Shown here: positions 1 through 8,623 of the stretch, piece by piece | Numbering within the stretch: position 1 is the first letter of the stretch | How the letters are laid out: every line of letters starts with the position of its first letter | From: Methanosarcina acetivorans C2A | GTDB taxonomy: Archaea; Halobacteriota; Methanosarcinia; Methanosarcinales; Methanosarcinaceae | Direction: 5' to 3' | Length of the DNA: 64,000 nt | NCBI RefSeq assembly: GCF_000007345.1 | Contig: NC_003552.1 | Coordinates: forward strand, 5,580,001 to 5,644,000 | The notes under the pieces: model-generated | What the model was told of the DNA's origin: nothing | The model's input: the letters and a program-made list of their open reading frames with translations, nothing else | Database searches by the model: none | Position numbers and translations under genes: made by a program

Positions 1-386
1 CCCACCACTGCAAGCGATTCCCTTGCAAGCTCCATATCTTCAGCACGGGGAGATGCAAACATGGAAAGATGAGGAGCCCGGCCCATCACCACAAAATCCA
101 GCACGGTAAAAGGAAAAACCACCTCGTTCTGCTGGGGCACATAACCTATATGCCGGGCAATTCCCTTTGCCCCGAGAGAAGTCGTATCCTCTCCCAGAAT
201 GCGAACAGACCCGGTAGAAGGTTTGAGAATCCCTGCAATGCATTTGATCAGTGTGGATTTTCCCGCCCCGTTGGGACCCAGGATGCACATAACCTCACCT
301 TTCTTTAAAGAGAAAGAAACGTTTTCAAAGACCAGCCCGTTTCCATAGGAAAAGGCAAGAGAGTTAACTTCCAGCATCAGTTCCAT
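1..386 (-). CDS. ABC transporter ATP-binding protein (partial, runs off left edge)
   Basis: Only the N-terminal ~128 codons are in the window. The translation begins MELMLEVNSLAFSYG and carries a Walker A motif, GPNGAGKST, followed by a Q-loop region (YVPQQNEVVFPF), which is the usual start of a FecE/BtuD-type ATPase that energises uptake of iron chelates or corrinoids. Two in-frame ATGs are possible: one at 386, overlapping the permease gene by 10 nt, and one at 377, overlapping its stop by 1 nt (TGATG). Either implies translational coupling to the permease. The signature motif and Walker B lie beyond the window. The substrate cannot be read from the ATPase. Confidence 0.9.
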   Translation of the reverse strand, partial: MELMLEVNSLAFSYGNGLVFENVSFSLKKGEVMCILGPNGAGKSTLIKCIAGILKPSTGSVRILGEDTTSLGAKGIARHIGYVPQQNEVVFPFTVLDFVVMGRAPHLSMFASPRAEDMELARESLAVV

Positions 387-1396
387 CCCATGCGCCCCCT
401 TCGAATCAGATATGCAAATAAAGGAGCACCTACAAGGGAAGTGAGGATCCCCAGGGGAATCTCCGTTGCGGCAATGGTCCTTGACAGGTCATCTACAAGC
501 AGCAGAAAAGAGGCACCGATAACCATGCTCATGGGCAGTAGACGGCTGTAGTTCGGACCGACTATCATCCTTGAGATATGAGGTACGACCAGCCCGACCC
601 AGCCAATAACACCGCTGATGCTGACCGCTGCTGAAGTTAAAAGGGTTGCACAAACAATGATAACCAGGCGCATTTTTTCCACGTTCATCCCGAGAGCTTT
701 AGCTTCCTCGTCTCCGAGGGACATGATATTGATCCTCCACCTGAGAAGGAACAACACCAGAGCCCCGACAAACATGGGCAACACTATGTAGAGCAGGTCC
801 CCGTACCTGACAGTAGCAAGGCTTCCCATGAGCCAGAATACTATTGCGGGAAGTTCGTCATAAGGGTCTGCCACATACTTTACCAGGGAGGTAAGCGCCG
901 TGAAAATAGAACTCACGATAATTCCGGAAAGCACAAAGACCAGAGTTCCTGTACCTTTGCTGGCTTTCCCCATACTTATGGCAAAAAACATGGCCAGGAG
1001 TCCGAAAGCAAAAGACATCAACTGTATAAGCAGGTAATTATCCCAGAGCAGTATTGCCAGGCATGCTCCGAAACCCGCACCTGCACCCACTCCCAGAATA
1101 TAGGGAGAGACAAGGGGATTCCTGAAGATCCCCTGAAAAGAAGCTCCGGCTGTGGAAAGTGCAGCCCCTACAAGCAAAGCTGCAAGTATCCTGGGCAGCC
1201 TTACATTGAACAGGACCGTGTGTTGAGTGGAAACCGAAGCAGGGGTGCCAAAAATGAGAGATGAAAAAGCTTTCATACTCTCGTCCACAACCGCCGAGAC
1301 AGGAGTCTGATATCTCCCCACGAAAAGGGAGCCTATTAATAAGACCAGGGGAAGAATGTACACCAGAGTGGTACGGGAATACCTGCATTCAGGCAT
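377..1396 (-). CDS. FecCD/BtuC-family ABC transporter permease
   Basis: A 339-aa polytopic membrane protein with about ten hydrophobic segments, the normal size for the FecCD family. Family hallmarks are the N-terminal VRLPRILAALLVGAALSTAG stretch (about residues 66-85), then FQGIFRNPLVSPYILG, and near the C-terminus VGLVVPHISRMIVGPNY and EIPLGILTSLVGAPLF. It forms the transmembrane channel of an importer for iron chelates, heme or cobalamin-type compounds. It overlaps the upstream radical SAM gene by 8 nt and the downstream ATPase gene, so it belongs to one operon. The substrate is not determined by sequence. Confidence 0.93.
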   Translation of the reverse strand: MPECRYSRTTLVYILPLVLLIGSLFVGRYQTPVSAVVDESMKAFSSLIFGTPASVSTQHTVLFNVRLPRILAALLVGAALSTAGASFQGIFRNPLVSPYILGVGAGAGFGACLAILLWDNYLLIQLMSFAFGLLAMFFAISMGKASKGTGTLVFVLSGIIVSSIFTALTSLVKYVADPYDELPAIVFWLMGSLATVRYGDLLYIVLPMFVGALVLFLLRWRINIMSLGDEEAKALGMNVEKMRLVIIVCATLLTSAAVSISGVIGWVGLVVPHISRMIVGPNYSRLLPMSMVIGASFLLLVDDLSRTIAATEIPLGILTSLVGAPLFAYLIRRGRMGWN

Positions 1397-3155
1397 GAGT
1401 GCACCTCAAAACATGCCAGGTCCCGGAAGTAGGCCTGTGAAAAGACCTGTTAGGTGTGGCTTTCCCATATGGCATGCCGTAAAACTGCCTGTAGAACTCA
1501 TCTGCTTCTTTTTCCAGGTCGATTCCTGAGTTTCCTGGATACAGTTTGTCTGCAATATACATGAGCCCCAGGATCCAGCGGGGGTTTCCGAAATCCCAGG
1601 ATGGAGGGACTTCATAGACCCGCTGCTGTTTTACAGCATCCGTCTCTATGCCATACTGTCGGCAGAGGGTATAGAATTCATCGAGGGGGCGGGAAAGGAA
1701 ACCGGAGATGAAAATTGTGTCCGGGTTATTTTCATTGATAAAAGAAGGAGAAACATTTATACCCGGTTTGCCTTCCTTTTGAAGCTGCTTATTGATGCTC
1801 AAGCCCCCGGAAAATGCCACAAGGTTGTTTTCCATTCTCCCGGCGTTCAGGGCAAAAAGAGGAGAGCCCATGCAGTAATACACCTTATGACCACTGTTTT
1901 CTGCTGCAAGGGACTTAACAAGCTCCAGGCGTGTATGGATAAAGGAAATAAGCTCTTCTCCTTTTTCCGGCATATTTGCCCTTTCCGCAATTAGCCTGAC
2001 AAAGTCAAGATAAGCGTAAGGCTGCTGGATCATATGGTGCACCTTCATAAGGGTCCCGGAATCGGAGATTTCTCTCCAGACATCTATTAACCTGGAATCG
2101 TCCAGTATTCCCAGACATGTAAGTACTCCATGGACCATCCCGAAAGCCCGGCTGATCCGATATCCGCCCATGAAACCTTCCTCATTGAAACGTTCAACGG
2201 CAGTTGTCCCTTTAACAGGCACAGTCTTCCCGCAATCACAGGAATAAGTTATCCAGGGCCTTACTGGTCTCGAACCCATGGGTCCGTAGAACTCCCGTTC
2301 TGCAAGGAGACTGCCGCATTCGGGACAGTAAGTATTCAATAGTTCCGTACCCGGAGAATTGAAAAGATAAACATAATCCACATACTTACGCAGATCAGCG
2401 CACAGGCTCTCCGCCTCTCCTACGGAGGGCTCAAGCTCAATAGGCGCATCCCCGAAGGGGATGAATCTCATGACCTGGACAGGAATGGTTGGAGAAATAT
2501 CGGATACAGCTTCTGCAACCTTTATCACATCGGCTTCATTTCCCCTTGAATAAACAACCGAAGTTTCAACATGCACTCCCATGTCAAAAAGCAGGGAAAT
2601 ATTGCGGAAAACGGGAGCTGATGAAGGGACTCCGCAGCTTATGTAACTTCTGTCAGAATAACCTTTGATTCCGACATTCATGAAATCCACAAGCTGCCCG
2701 AGCTTGTTCAAAGTCTCTTCTGTGAAATAGCAGTTTGTGGAACAGCCCACAAGCAAACCCTTTTCTTTTGCCTGCACTGCAAGGTCCCTGAAGAGATAAT
2801 AATTTGCAGCAGGCTCATTTAAGGTGGAAACCACACCCAGGCAATCCTGCTGCAGAGCTTTTTCCACGACCTGGGAGGGAGTTAAAGTGGTACTGGAAAG
2901 AGATTTTCCTGAAGCCAGCAGACGAGCCACGCACCCGGAACACTGGAAATTACAGCCCGTGCCGAAGACCTGGAGAAACTTACCTGAGGGATAATAATGA
3001 AGCAAGGGGATAGTTTCTATGGAGACTGGATATGCACCAAGGTATCCCATATCAGGGTCCTGGATAATGGTATCGCCGGTACAGACATAAGTCCTGCACC
3101 TGCCCCTGCTGTATTCATCGATTTCGCACCCGAACTCACACACATTGCACTGCAT
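1389..3155 (-). CDS. Radical SAM protein fused to a binding-protein-like C-terminal domain
   Basis: A 588-aa protein starting at an ATG preceded by AGGAGG. Domains seen in order: an N-terminal Cys cluster (Cys3, 6, 10, 20); a radical SAM core with CxxxCxxC at Cys68, 72 and 75; a zinc-ribbon-like section (CPEC at 277-280, CDC near 306-308); then about residues 335-560, which resemble the TroA/BtuF-type binding protein encoded at 3808-4920. Shared landmarks are the long helix after the first lobe (ELVKSLAAE), a VYYxxGxP strand, an NPDTIFISG strand, RVYEVPPSW, then GLMYIADKLYPG and EFYRQFYG. There is no signal peptide, so the binding-like domain should be cytoplasmic. The N-terminal part recalls the PflA/AmmeMemoRadiSam group. 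It sits inside an ABC-uptake operon, so it may chemically process or sense the imported compound (inference). The reaction is unknown. Confidence 0.8.
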   Translation of the reverse strand: MQCNVCEFGCEIDEYSRGRCRTYVCTGDTIIQDPDMGYLGAYPVSIETIPLLHYYPSGKFLQVFGTGCNFQCSGCVARLLASGKSLSSTTLTPSQVVEKALQQDCLGVVSTLNEPAANYYLFRDLAVQAKEKGLLVGCSTNCYFTEETLNKLGQLVDFMNVGIKGYSDRSYISCGVPSSAPVFRNISLLFDMGVHVETSVVYSRGNEADVIKVAEAVSDISPTIPVQVMRFIPFGDAPIELEPSVGEAESLCADLRKYVDYVYLFNSPGTELLNTYCPECGSLLAEREFYGPMGSRPVRPWITYSCDCGKTVPVKGTTAVERFNEEGFMGGYRISRAFGMVHGVLTCLGILDDSRLIDVWREISDSGTLMKVHHMIQQPYAYLDFVRLIAERANMPEKGEELISFIHTRLELVKSLAAENSGHKVYYCMGSPLFALNAGRMENNLVAFSGGLSINKQLQKEGKPGINVSPSFINENNPDTIFISGFLSRPLDEFYTLCRQYGIETDAVKQQRVYEVPPSWDFGNPRWILGLMYIADKLYPGNSGIDLEKEADEFYRQFYGMPYGKATPNRSFHRPTSGTWHVLRCTHA

Positions 3156-3181
3156 ATTTTAACCTCCTTTCTTAATCTCCA

Positions 3182-3805
3182 TTACTTTTCCTTGCTCAGG
3201 ACCACCCAAAAGCCAGAATCGTCCTTAACCACATGACAGGGGATTTCAGTCCGTTCCCCGGCTTCCCGTATAGCCCGAATCGTTTCCGGGCTGAGGCGCT
3301 ATTTAGAAGCAGTATGCCAGTCCGGGTCTATTTCAACCATTTTTTCAGAGATCTGGGCTTTCAACTCTTTTGTGCCAAAACCGCCCCCTATCCACGCCTG
3401 TCCACCCGGAGCAAGGACGCGGGAAATTTCCCTGAAAGCCACAGGCAGGTCTTTCCAGAAAAATACGGAGCCACGGCTTACTATGAGGACTGCGGAATTA
3501 TCCCTGAAGGGAAGCAGGTGGACATCAGCCTGCAAAGGAACAACCTTATCTGAAAGGAAGTGACGGTTAGCTTTGGCTTTTGAAAGCCTGCACATCTCCG
3601 TTGAAAAATCAACCCCATAGACCTGCATATCCGTGAGTTCCGCAACAGCGATCCCCAGGGATGCAATACCGCATCCCAGGTCCAGGCATATGCCCTGTTT
3701 TATCCCGCTTTCTTTGACGATGTGAGCTGCTATTACAGGGTAGATGGGAGCAAAGATGTGTTCGGCAATATAGGGAAAACCCGGAGATTTGCCCTTTTCA
3801 TCCAC
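3182..3805 (-). CDS. Class I SAM-dependent methyltransferase with an in-frame UAG (possible pyrrolysine protein)
   Basis: Translation from GTG at 3805 gives a methyltransferase with motif I LDLGCGIASLGIAVAEL, an acidic motif II (VYGVDFS) and the post-II strand EISRVLAPGGQAWIGGG. An in-frame TAG follows at codon 169 (3301-3299). The same frame then stays open for 38 codons to TAA at 3182-3184, reading SPETIRAIREAG and ending VVKDDSGFWVVLSKEK, which looks like a normal methyltransferase C-terminus. UAG is read as pyrrolysine in Methanosarcina, so the product is either a 207-aa Pyl-containing protein, a mixture, or a 168-aa truncated form. It lies 2 nt after the binding-protein gene and 26 nt before the radical SAM gene when the readthrough is counted, against 143 nt otherwise. 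The substrate is unknown. Confidence 0.8.
3299..3301 (-). other. In-frame UAG codon inside the methyltransferase reading frame
   Basis: The plus strand reads cta here, giving TAG on the coding strand between Lys168 and an Arg codon. Methanosarcina carries the pyl machinery (established knowledge; those genes are not in this window), so this codon may be decoded as pyrrolysine. It could equally be a simple nonsense change. The sequence alone cannot tell them apart. Confidence 0.85.
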
Positions 3806-3807
3806 GT

Positions 3808-4920
3808 TCAGGCCTCTGCTGCAGGGTTCAGTAGCGTATTCAGTTGTTCATCCGTAAGCTCATAGTGGAAGAATTCCAAGTAGAACTCACGGGTCAGCCC
3901 GGAGAGATCCATATCTGCAAAAAGATCCGGATATAGCATCTTTGCAGTCCAGGCAGTCCCTATAATAAGATGGGGGCCCTGTGGCCTGTCAATCCAGCAG
4001 AAGGGATTCTGAGGGGCAAGATACACCCGTTTGTTCCGGACAGCATCCACGCTTTCCCAGAGAGAGTCAGAATATACGGATGCGTAAAACTGCGGATTGG
4101 AGGTGATGATTATCTCAGGGTTCCAGTCCATGACCTGCTCTATTGAAACCTGGGTCATGCCGCTTCCCGGAGTTAGCGGACAGTCGGCAACATTGATACC
4201 CCCACAGATATCAATGACCTGGGAGTGCTGAGAACCGGAGGGATCGGTCATCAGGCCTTTCGGGCCTTCGGCATAGTAAACCCGTACCTTTTCATCTTCG
4301 GGAATATCTTTTACAGTGTTGTTGATCTCGTTGAGGATTGAACCGCGGAACTCAATCAGTTTTTCTGCCTGGGCTTCACAGTCAAGCAGCTTACCCACAT
4401 ATTCGATAGTGGGATCGGATTGTGTCACGAAGATAATAGAATCATCAACGGCAACCACCGGAATGCTGCCAAAACTTTCCTGCCTGCGTTCTATGGCTTC
4501 GTTGATTTGCCCGTCAGTGGTGTATCCTTCAATTACAATGTCAGGGTCCATGCTGATTATAGTTTCATAGTTCCCGGTCTGGGTCCCGAACCAGCCCCCT
4601 ATTACTGGCAGACTTGTGTAATTTTCATCCATAAAAGGTTGAGTAAAATTATTTTTGAAATTCCAGCCTGCAAGTTTGTCCGGTGCAAGCATATAAACGA
4701 GAATAGTAGAAGGAGGAGAAGTGGCTACTACCGAGGAGATCTCAGCCGGCACGGTTAGCTGCCTGTCCAGCATATCGGTGATCTGCACTTTATCCGAATT
4801 CTGGAGCACAGCGCTTGAGTTCGGAACAGCCTGCTGGCCCGTACTTTCCGTACATCCGCAGGAAGCAATAGCCAGAACCAGCAGAGAGAGTATTAACATT
4901 GTACCTATTTTTTCACGCAT
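3808..4920 (-). CDS. ABC transporter substrate-binding lipoprotein (TroA/BtuF/FepB type)
   Basis: About 370 aa. An ATG at 4971 is possible, but the ATG at 4920 is preferred because it gives a proper export signal: MREK, then a hydrophobic stretch ending ASCGCTEST, like a lipobox, followed by a Ser/Gln-rich linker. The mature part has the two-lobed clamp pattern: VVATSPPSTILVYMLAPDKL, then SMDPDIVIEG in lobe 1; a long connecting helix (AEKLIEFRGSILNEI); VYYAEGPKGLMTDPSGSQH, WNPEIIITSN and RVYLAPQNPFCWIDRP in lobe 2. It captures the ligand outside the membrane for the permease and ATPase encoded downstream. The CWIDRP segment resembles binding proteins for iron or tungstate/cobalamin-type ligands, but the ligand is not resolved. 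First gene of the operon. Confidence 0.9.
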   Translation of the reverse strand: MREKIGTMLILSLLVLAIASCGCTESTGQQAVPNSSAVLQNSDKVQITDMLDRQLTVPAEISSVVATSPPSTILVYMLAPDKLAGWNFKNNFTQPFMDENYTSLPVIGGWFGTQTGNYETIISMDPDIVIEGYTTDGQINEAIERRQESFGSIPVVAVDDSIIFVTQSDPTIEYVGKLLDCEAQAEKLIEFRGSILNEINNTVKDIPEDEKVRVYYAEGPKGLMTDPSGSQHSQVIDICGGINVADCPLTPGSGMTQVSIEQVMDWNPEIIITSNPQFYASVYSDSLWESVDAVRNKRVYLAPQNPFCWIDRPQGPHLIIGTAWTAKMLYPDLFADMDLSGLTREFYLEFFHYELTDEQLNTLLNPAAEA

Positions 4921-5397
4921 AGAAATCCCTACAGACTTTTGATGTTTTAATCGATATGTTCGGATAAACATAAAGATATAAAAGTATATTCAGTTGTTAA
5001 ATAGATATACAGTTACTGAGATTGGAAAACGCTAACGGGTCTGTTTTTTGGAAAACTTCTACGTTTTTACGGCTTACAGAGGGTTTTCAGCAAATAACCT
5101 CATTATCATTTTCCAGGGTATTCTCAGCGCAGCATATCAGGAAGACGGTAACCTATTTCCTAGTTATAAAATAAATAGATTTCTATTTCAAAACAATTCG
5201 AATTATTAAGAAAACATATCAAAATCCAGAAAAAAATAAAACTATATAGACTTCTTGTTACCGAATTTTCGGGACTCTAACCGGAGTGACAGGAAAAAAC
5301 GGTCCAATGCTTAAATAATGCTGAAAAAGCGATATGAAAACAGAAAAACACGGTACTGCACCGCATATTACCATTCCTTTAAATCGTCCGGCTTCAT
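4921..5397 (-). promoter_or_regulatory. Upstream region of the ABC operon (477 bp, no gene)
   Basis: AT-rich sequence without a convincing coding frame. On the minus strand, AT-rich hexamers at about 4965-4990 could act as a TATA element for the binding-protein gene. A stretch around 5195-5250 is almost pure A/T. No clear operator was identified. Confidence 0.3.
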
Positions 5398-6486
5398 TCA
5401 ACTCGCTTTTCCCTTTTCAAACTTTTTCCTCTTTTCGAACTCTTTCCTCACATCCACTGACACCCTGTTAAAAGGGCATCCAAAATAAATACAGCGGATG
5501 CACTCATACCGCCATATTGTCAGTAAGAAAAGCAAAATGGAAATGGAGTAAGCCCCGAGCAAGAAAGGCACTTTCAAAAGCCAGGGAAGCGGAAAGAGGA
5601 TAACGATTATGAACCCCAGTGTGGTAATAACGAGATCGAATTTGCCCGGAGGGTACGGCCTGGGCCTGAAATGCTTCGGCCAGCCCCAGTTCATCATGCA
5701 CCTCAAACTCTTTTCTCCTCTGACAAAATAAGGGCAATGAGTACAGAAAAAGCGCTGCTCCAGGATATCGAAATGGAAAAAAACTATGAAAATATAGGCA
5801 AGAAGCCACCCTGTTGAACTGATGCCAATTGCAAGCCCCGCCGAAAAGAGAAAAACAAGGGTCACAAAGTTCCAGTAAAGAAAATCCCTAAACTCATGTC
5901 TTACTCTAAGGGAAGAACACCTGTCTGAATACGATTCCCGAATCCCCTTTCCTGAAAGCTCAAAGTTCCCGGAAAGCCTATCCCCTTTCTCAAACTCCTC
6001 TTTCACGCCTGCAGGCACACGGTTCATAGGGCATTCAAAGTTAAGGCACCGTACGCACTCATACCGCCGGGCGGTCAGAAAAAAAAGTGCCCAGGAAACA
6101 CAATAAGCCCCCAGCAGCAGAGGGTCCCTGACCAGCCAGTAGACCGGAAAGAAAAACATGGGAAGAGCCCCGAGAATAGTCATCGCCTTTTCAAAAGGGC
6201 TGTGGGGACCCGGGCGGGCTTTGAAAATCTTGGGCACTCCCGAAAGCATCATGCATTTTACGCAGCCCCTGCTCCTTATGTAGTGAAGGCAGTGGGTGCA
6301 GGCAAAGCGAAATTCGATTACCAGAAAGAAAAAGAGAGCTATTCCGATGTAAACTGCAACCCACTTGAGGGAATCCCTGGCAATTGCTATGGAGCCAATG
6401 AGGAAAGGGATCATATTGAAAAAGTTCCAGTAAAGGCGGTCTCTGATAGAGTGGTCTGTTTTGAGGGGGATGCCTGGGGATGACAT
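5398..6486 (-). CDS. Internally duplicated Cys-rich integral membrane protein, function unknown
   Basis: About 362 aa from the ATG at 6486; the longer frame to 6558 starts at TTG with a low-complexity Phe-rich tail and is less likely. The protein is two copies of one module of roughly 170 aa. Each copy has RDxLYWNF at the start of a pair of membrane helices, then a CTHC motif, then a second Cys cluster ending in CMM, then KxFxxRPxPxxxF, two more hydrophobic helices, and a RYECxRCxxFxCPxNRV motif followed by a basic or acidic xKEEFEK tail. The Cys motifs sit next to the membrane helices and could hold metal or Fe-S clusters. I do not recognise the family. The gene is monocistronic on the minus strand as far as can be seen. 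Confidence 0.75.
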   Translation of the reverse strand: MSSPGIPLKTDHSIRDRLYWNFFNMIPFLIGSIAIARDSLKWVAVYIGIALFFFLVIEFRFACTHCLHYIRSRGCVKCMMLSGVPKIFKARPGPHSPFEKAMTILGALPMFFFPVYWLVRDPLLLGAYCVSWALFFLTARRYECVRCLNFECPMNRVPAGVKEEFEKGDRLSGNFELSGKGIRESYSDRCSSLRVRHEFRDFLYWNFVTLVFLFSAGLAIGISSTGWLLAYIFIVFFHFDILEQRFFCTHCPYFVRGEKSLRCMMNWGWPKHFRPRPYPPGKFDLVITTLGFIIVILFPLPWLLKVPFLLGAYSISILLFLLTIWRYECIRCIYFGCPFNRVSVDVRKEFEKRKKFEKGKAS

Positions 6487-6612
6487 GCAGGAGTTTTTGG
6501 TAAGGAAAGGTAAAAAGGTTATGATTAAAAAAGCAAAAAAGAAAAACAAGCTTAACAATCGAATAGGGCGATCCCTGAGTTCAGATATTCCGGAACATGG
6601 CCAATAAACATT

Positions 6613-7455
6613 TCAAAGAGTTTCGCATTTTGGATTTACTTCCAAAAAGAAGCCATTTTTTTCAAAGCCTTTCCTGTTAGGATTAGCCGGAATCCAGAAG
6701 TCATGATGTTTACCCTCGTTTAAAGCTAACTCTTTGAAGGTGATTCTTGCTCTTACATCCAGCTTAACAGGAGCTTTGATTTTCTCCGAACCAGAAGATT
6801 TTATGAACATAAGGCAAATTCCACCCATCAATCTGTTACCGATACTGTGAAAAGCTTTTCTGTCAATTGTCCACTCGACCCCGTTCAGGAGATTTCCCTC
6901 CTCATCTGTGGTTACAATTGTTTTCAAATACCAGGGGTAAGCATGAGAACTGGGCACCACATCTTTTTCTAGTTCACCAAGCATATCCATTACTTCCCCT
7001 ACCTGTGAAACCGAAGGGATTTTTGTGGTATCTCCAATGAGTTTTGCAGTTCTTCCCGTTATTTTCATCCAGGAGTCACAAAAGGTATCCCAGAGGTTTT
7101 TATTGGTCATAAGAGGAGGTTTTAAAGTTGCGGTCAGTTCCCGGACCGTATAGTTTGTATTCGAAGTACGGAAAAAAATCTGCACGATAATTGTGTTTGT
7201 TTTTTTCAAACATTTGATCCAATCGAGGGTCGGTCTCTCCCTTTTATCCAGATGAGACATGAAACTCAGTGTCCAGATATATTCATAGGCATAAAAATCA
7301 TACATCTCATTTTTTGGTGTAACAATGGGGAGACAGCTCAAAGATGGTTCAGTTTCACCCATAATTCTCAAGCATCCGCTCCTGATCAAACCTTTAAAAT
7401 ACTCATCATCCAGGGAATCGGTTTCAATTTTAAACGATTTTTCCATTATTGCCAT
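6613..7455 (-). CDS. Hypothetical protein, 280 aa
   Basis: Start chosen at the ATG at 7455, which has AAGGGG about 8 nt upstream; the frame is open back to 7545, but that extension is Cys-rich and lacks a good ribosome site. The protein appears soluble, with no membrane segments. Visible parts are a Lys/Glu-rich N-terminus (SFKIETDSLDDEYFKGL), a central WDTFCDSWMKITGRTAKLIG segment and a C-terminal half with alternating strands (VEWTIDRKAFHSIGNRL, ARITFKELALNEGKHHDFW). No motif is recognised. The codon pattern and length support a real gene. It may be a lineage-specific protein. Confidence 0.6.
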   Translation of the reverse strand: MAIMEKSFKIETDSLDDEYFKGLIRSGCLRIMGETEPSLSCLPIVTPKNEMYDFYAYEYIWTLSFMSHLDKRERPTLDWIKCLKKTNTIIVQIFFRTSNTNYTVRELTATLKPPLMTNKNLWDTFCDSWMKITGRTAKLIGDTTKIPSVSQVGEVMDMLGELEKDVVPSSHAYPWYLKTIVTTDEEGNLLNGVEWTIDRKAFHSIGNRLMGGICLMFIKSSGSEKIKAPVKLDVRARITFKELALNEGKHHDFWIPANPNRKGFEKNGFFLEVNPKCETL

Positions 7456-7733
7456 AAACAAACCCCTTAACCCATTTTCAGCCTGAATTCCATCCGTAAC
7501 GCCCGCTGACATGTCTACTTTACAAAAGCATGCTTTACAAAACACATTATGTAGCCCGATTACGTAAAGAAAAGATCTAAAACAGATCCTAAAAAAAGAT
7601 CTAAAAGACCGGGCAGGAAATTAATCCCACTTACAGGAAAGCTCCCAACCCACTTAAGTTTTTCAGAAAAATCCTGCTAGACCGGACCACCAGGAAAAGT
7701 CTCAAACAATAGCAAAAATTCATTCCCATGCAT

Positions 7734-8623
7734 TTACCAGGTTTTCAGTACCCACTTCCACAACGGCATGTACCTGACTCCATTTTCTTTTTTTTCAGTG
7801 TCTTTTGTGAGCAGAAGGAGTTCTTTCACCTGACCCCCGAATCCTTCAACCCCTGAAAACTCTTCCAGTGCCCGGATTTCCCTTTCTTCGATCCTATCGG
7901 TGTAGGAGACATTTATGGCTGTAAGAGAGATGTCTTTTTCCTTCACCACGAAATCCACCTCACCTTCATTTTTTCAGTAATATATCTCTTTTTCCCGGCG
8001 CATGAGTTCGAGGAAAACCAGATTTTCGGCAAGCCTGCCTTCATCCTTAGAAAAGGTGAAAGATACGGCATTCCGAAGTCCGTTGTCTATGCAGTAGACC
8101 TTTCGGGGGTTTATTGCCTGTGCCTTTAAAGAGTAGCTGAAGAGTGGCAGAAAATAGACAAGGGAGATGTCCTCCAGGTGAGAGATGTATTCGAGGAGAG
8201 TACCTTTTGAGACTTCCTGATCCTGTTTTATCGCTTTGTAGTAGGAAGTTACACTGAAAAGATTTCCGATGTTTGTGACCAGATATTTTGTGAGAACTTT
8301 GAGCAGGGTGGTATTCCGGATGGAGAAACGTTCCACAAGATCCCTGTAGATCATCATTTCAAAGTAATCCTGAAGAATCTTCTTCCGGAGCTCCGGAACT
8401 TCGAGCACGACTTCGGGAAATCCCCCTTCATAGAGATATTCCTTAAAGAGCTTCTTAAGTTCAAAACGCTGCTTGGAGTACTCAAAATCCTGAACAGGCT
8501 CAACTCCCCGAAAAGCCAGATACTCCCGAAAATCCAGGGGATAAAGAGGTAAAAGGAAAGAGTTCGGCCTCTAAGGCTTGTTGAAAAGCTCCTTTTTTTC
8601 CATGGTCTTTTATAAGAGACCAT
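7734..8623 (-). pseudogene. Remnant of an AAA/DUF4143-type archaeal ATPase
   Basis: Three pieces of one protein can be joined. Near 8530-8570 the frame reads TSLRGRTLSFYLF, then shifts to the frame reading LDFREYLAFRGVE, LKKLFKEYLYEGGFPEVV and VPELRKKILQDYFEMMIYRDLVERF. It continues to NLVFLELMRREKEIYY, then meets TGA at 7974-7976 where relatives have a Trp codon (a TGG to TGA change), and resumes in the same frame with KNEGEVDFVVKEKDISLTAINV to a normal end at 7734. The N-terminal AAA part with the Walker A and B motifs is missing. So there is one frameshift, one nonsense codon and an N-terminal deletion. These ATPases are common accessory genes in archaea, some associated with toxin-like or mobile loci. 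Confidence 0.8.

Noticed and set aside
5026-5039. AAAACGCTAACGGG as a fifth copy of the mts promoter element
   Set aside because: It resembles the upstream half only, is on the other strand, and no TATATATT follows.
7974-7976. In-frame TGA inside the ATPase remnant as a possible recoded codon
   Set aside because: Pyrrolysine uses UAG, not UGA, and selenocysteine is not used by Methanosarcina as far as known. The frame also carries a frameshift and an N-terminal deletion, so it is a decayed gene.
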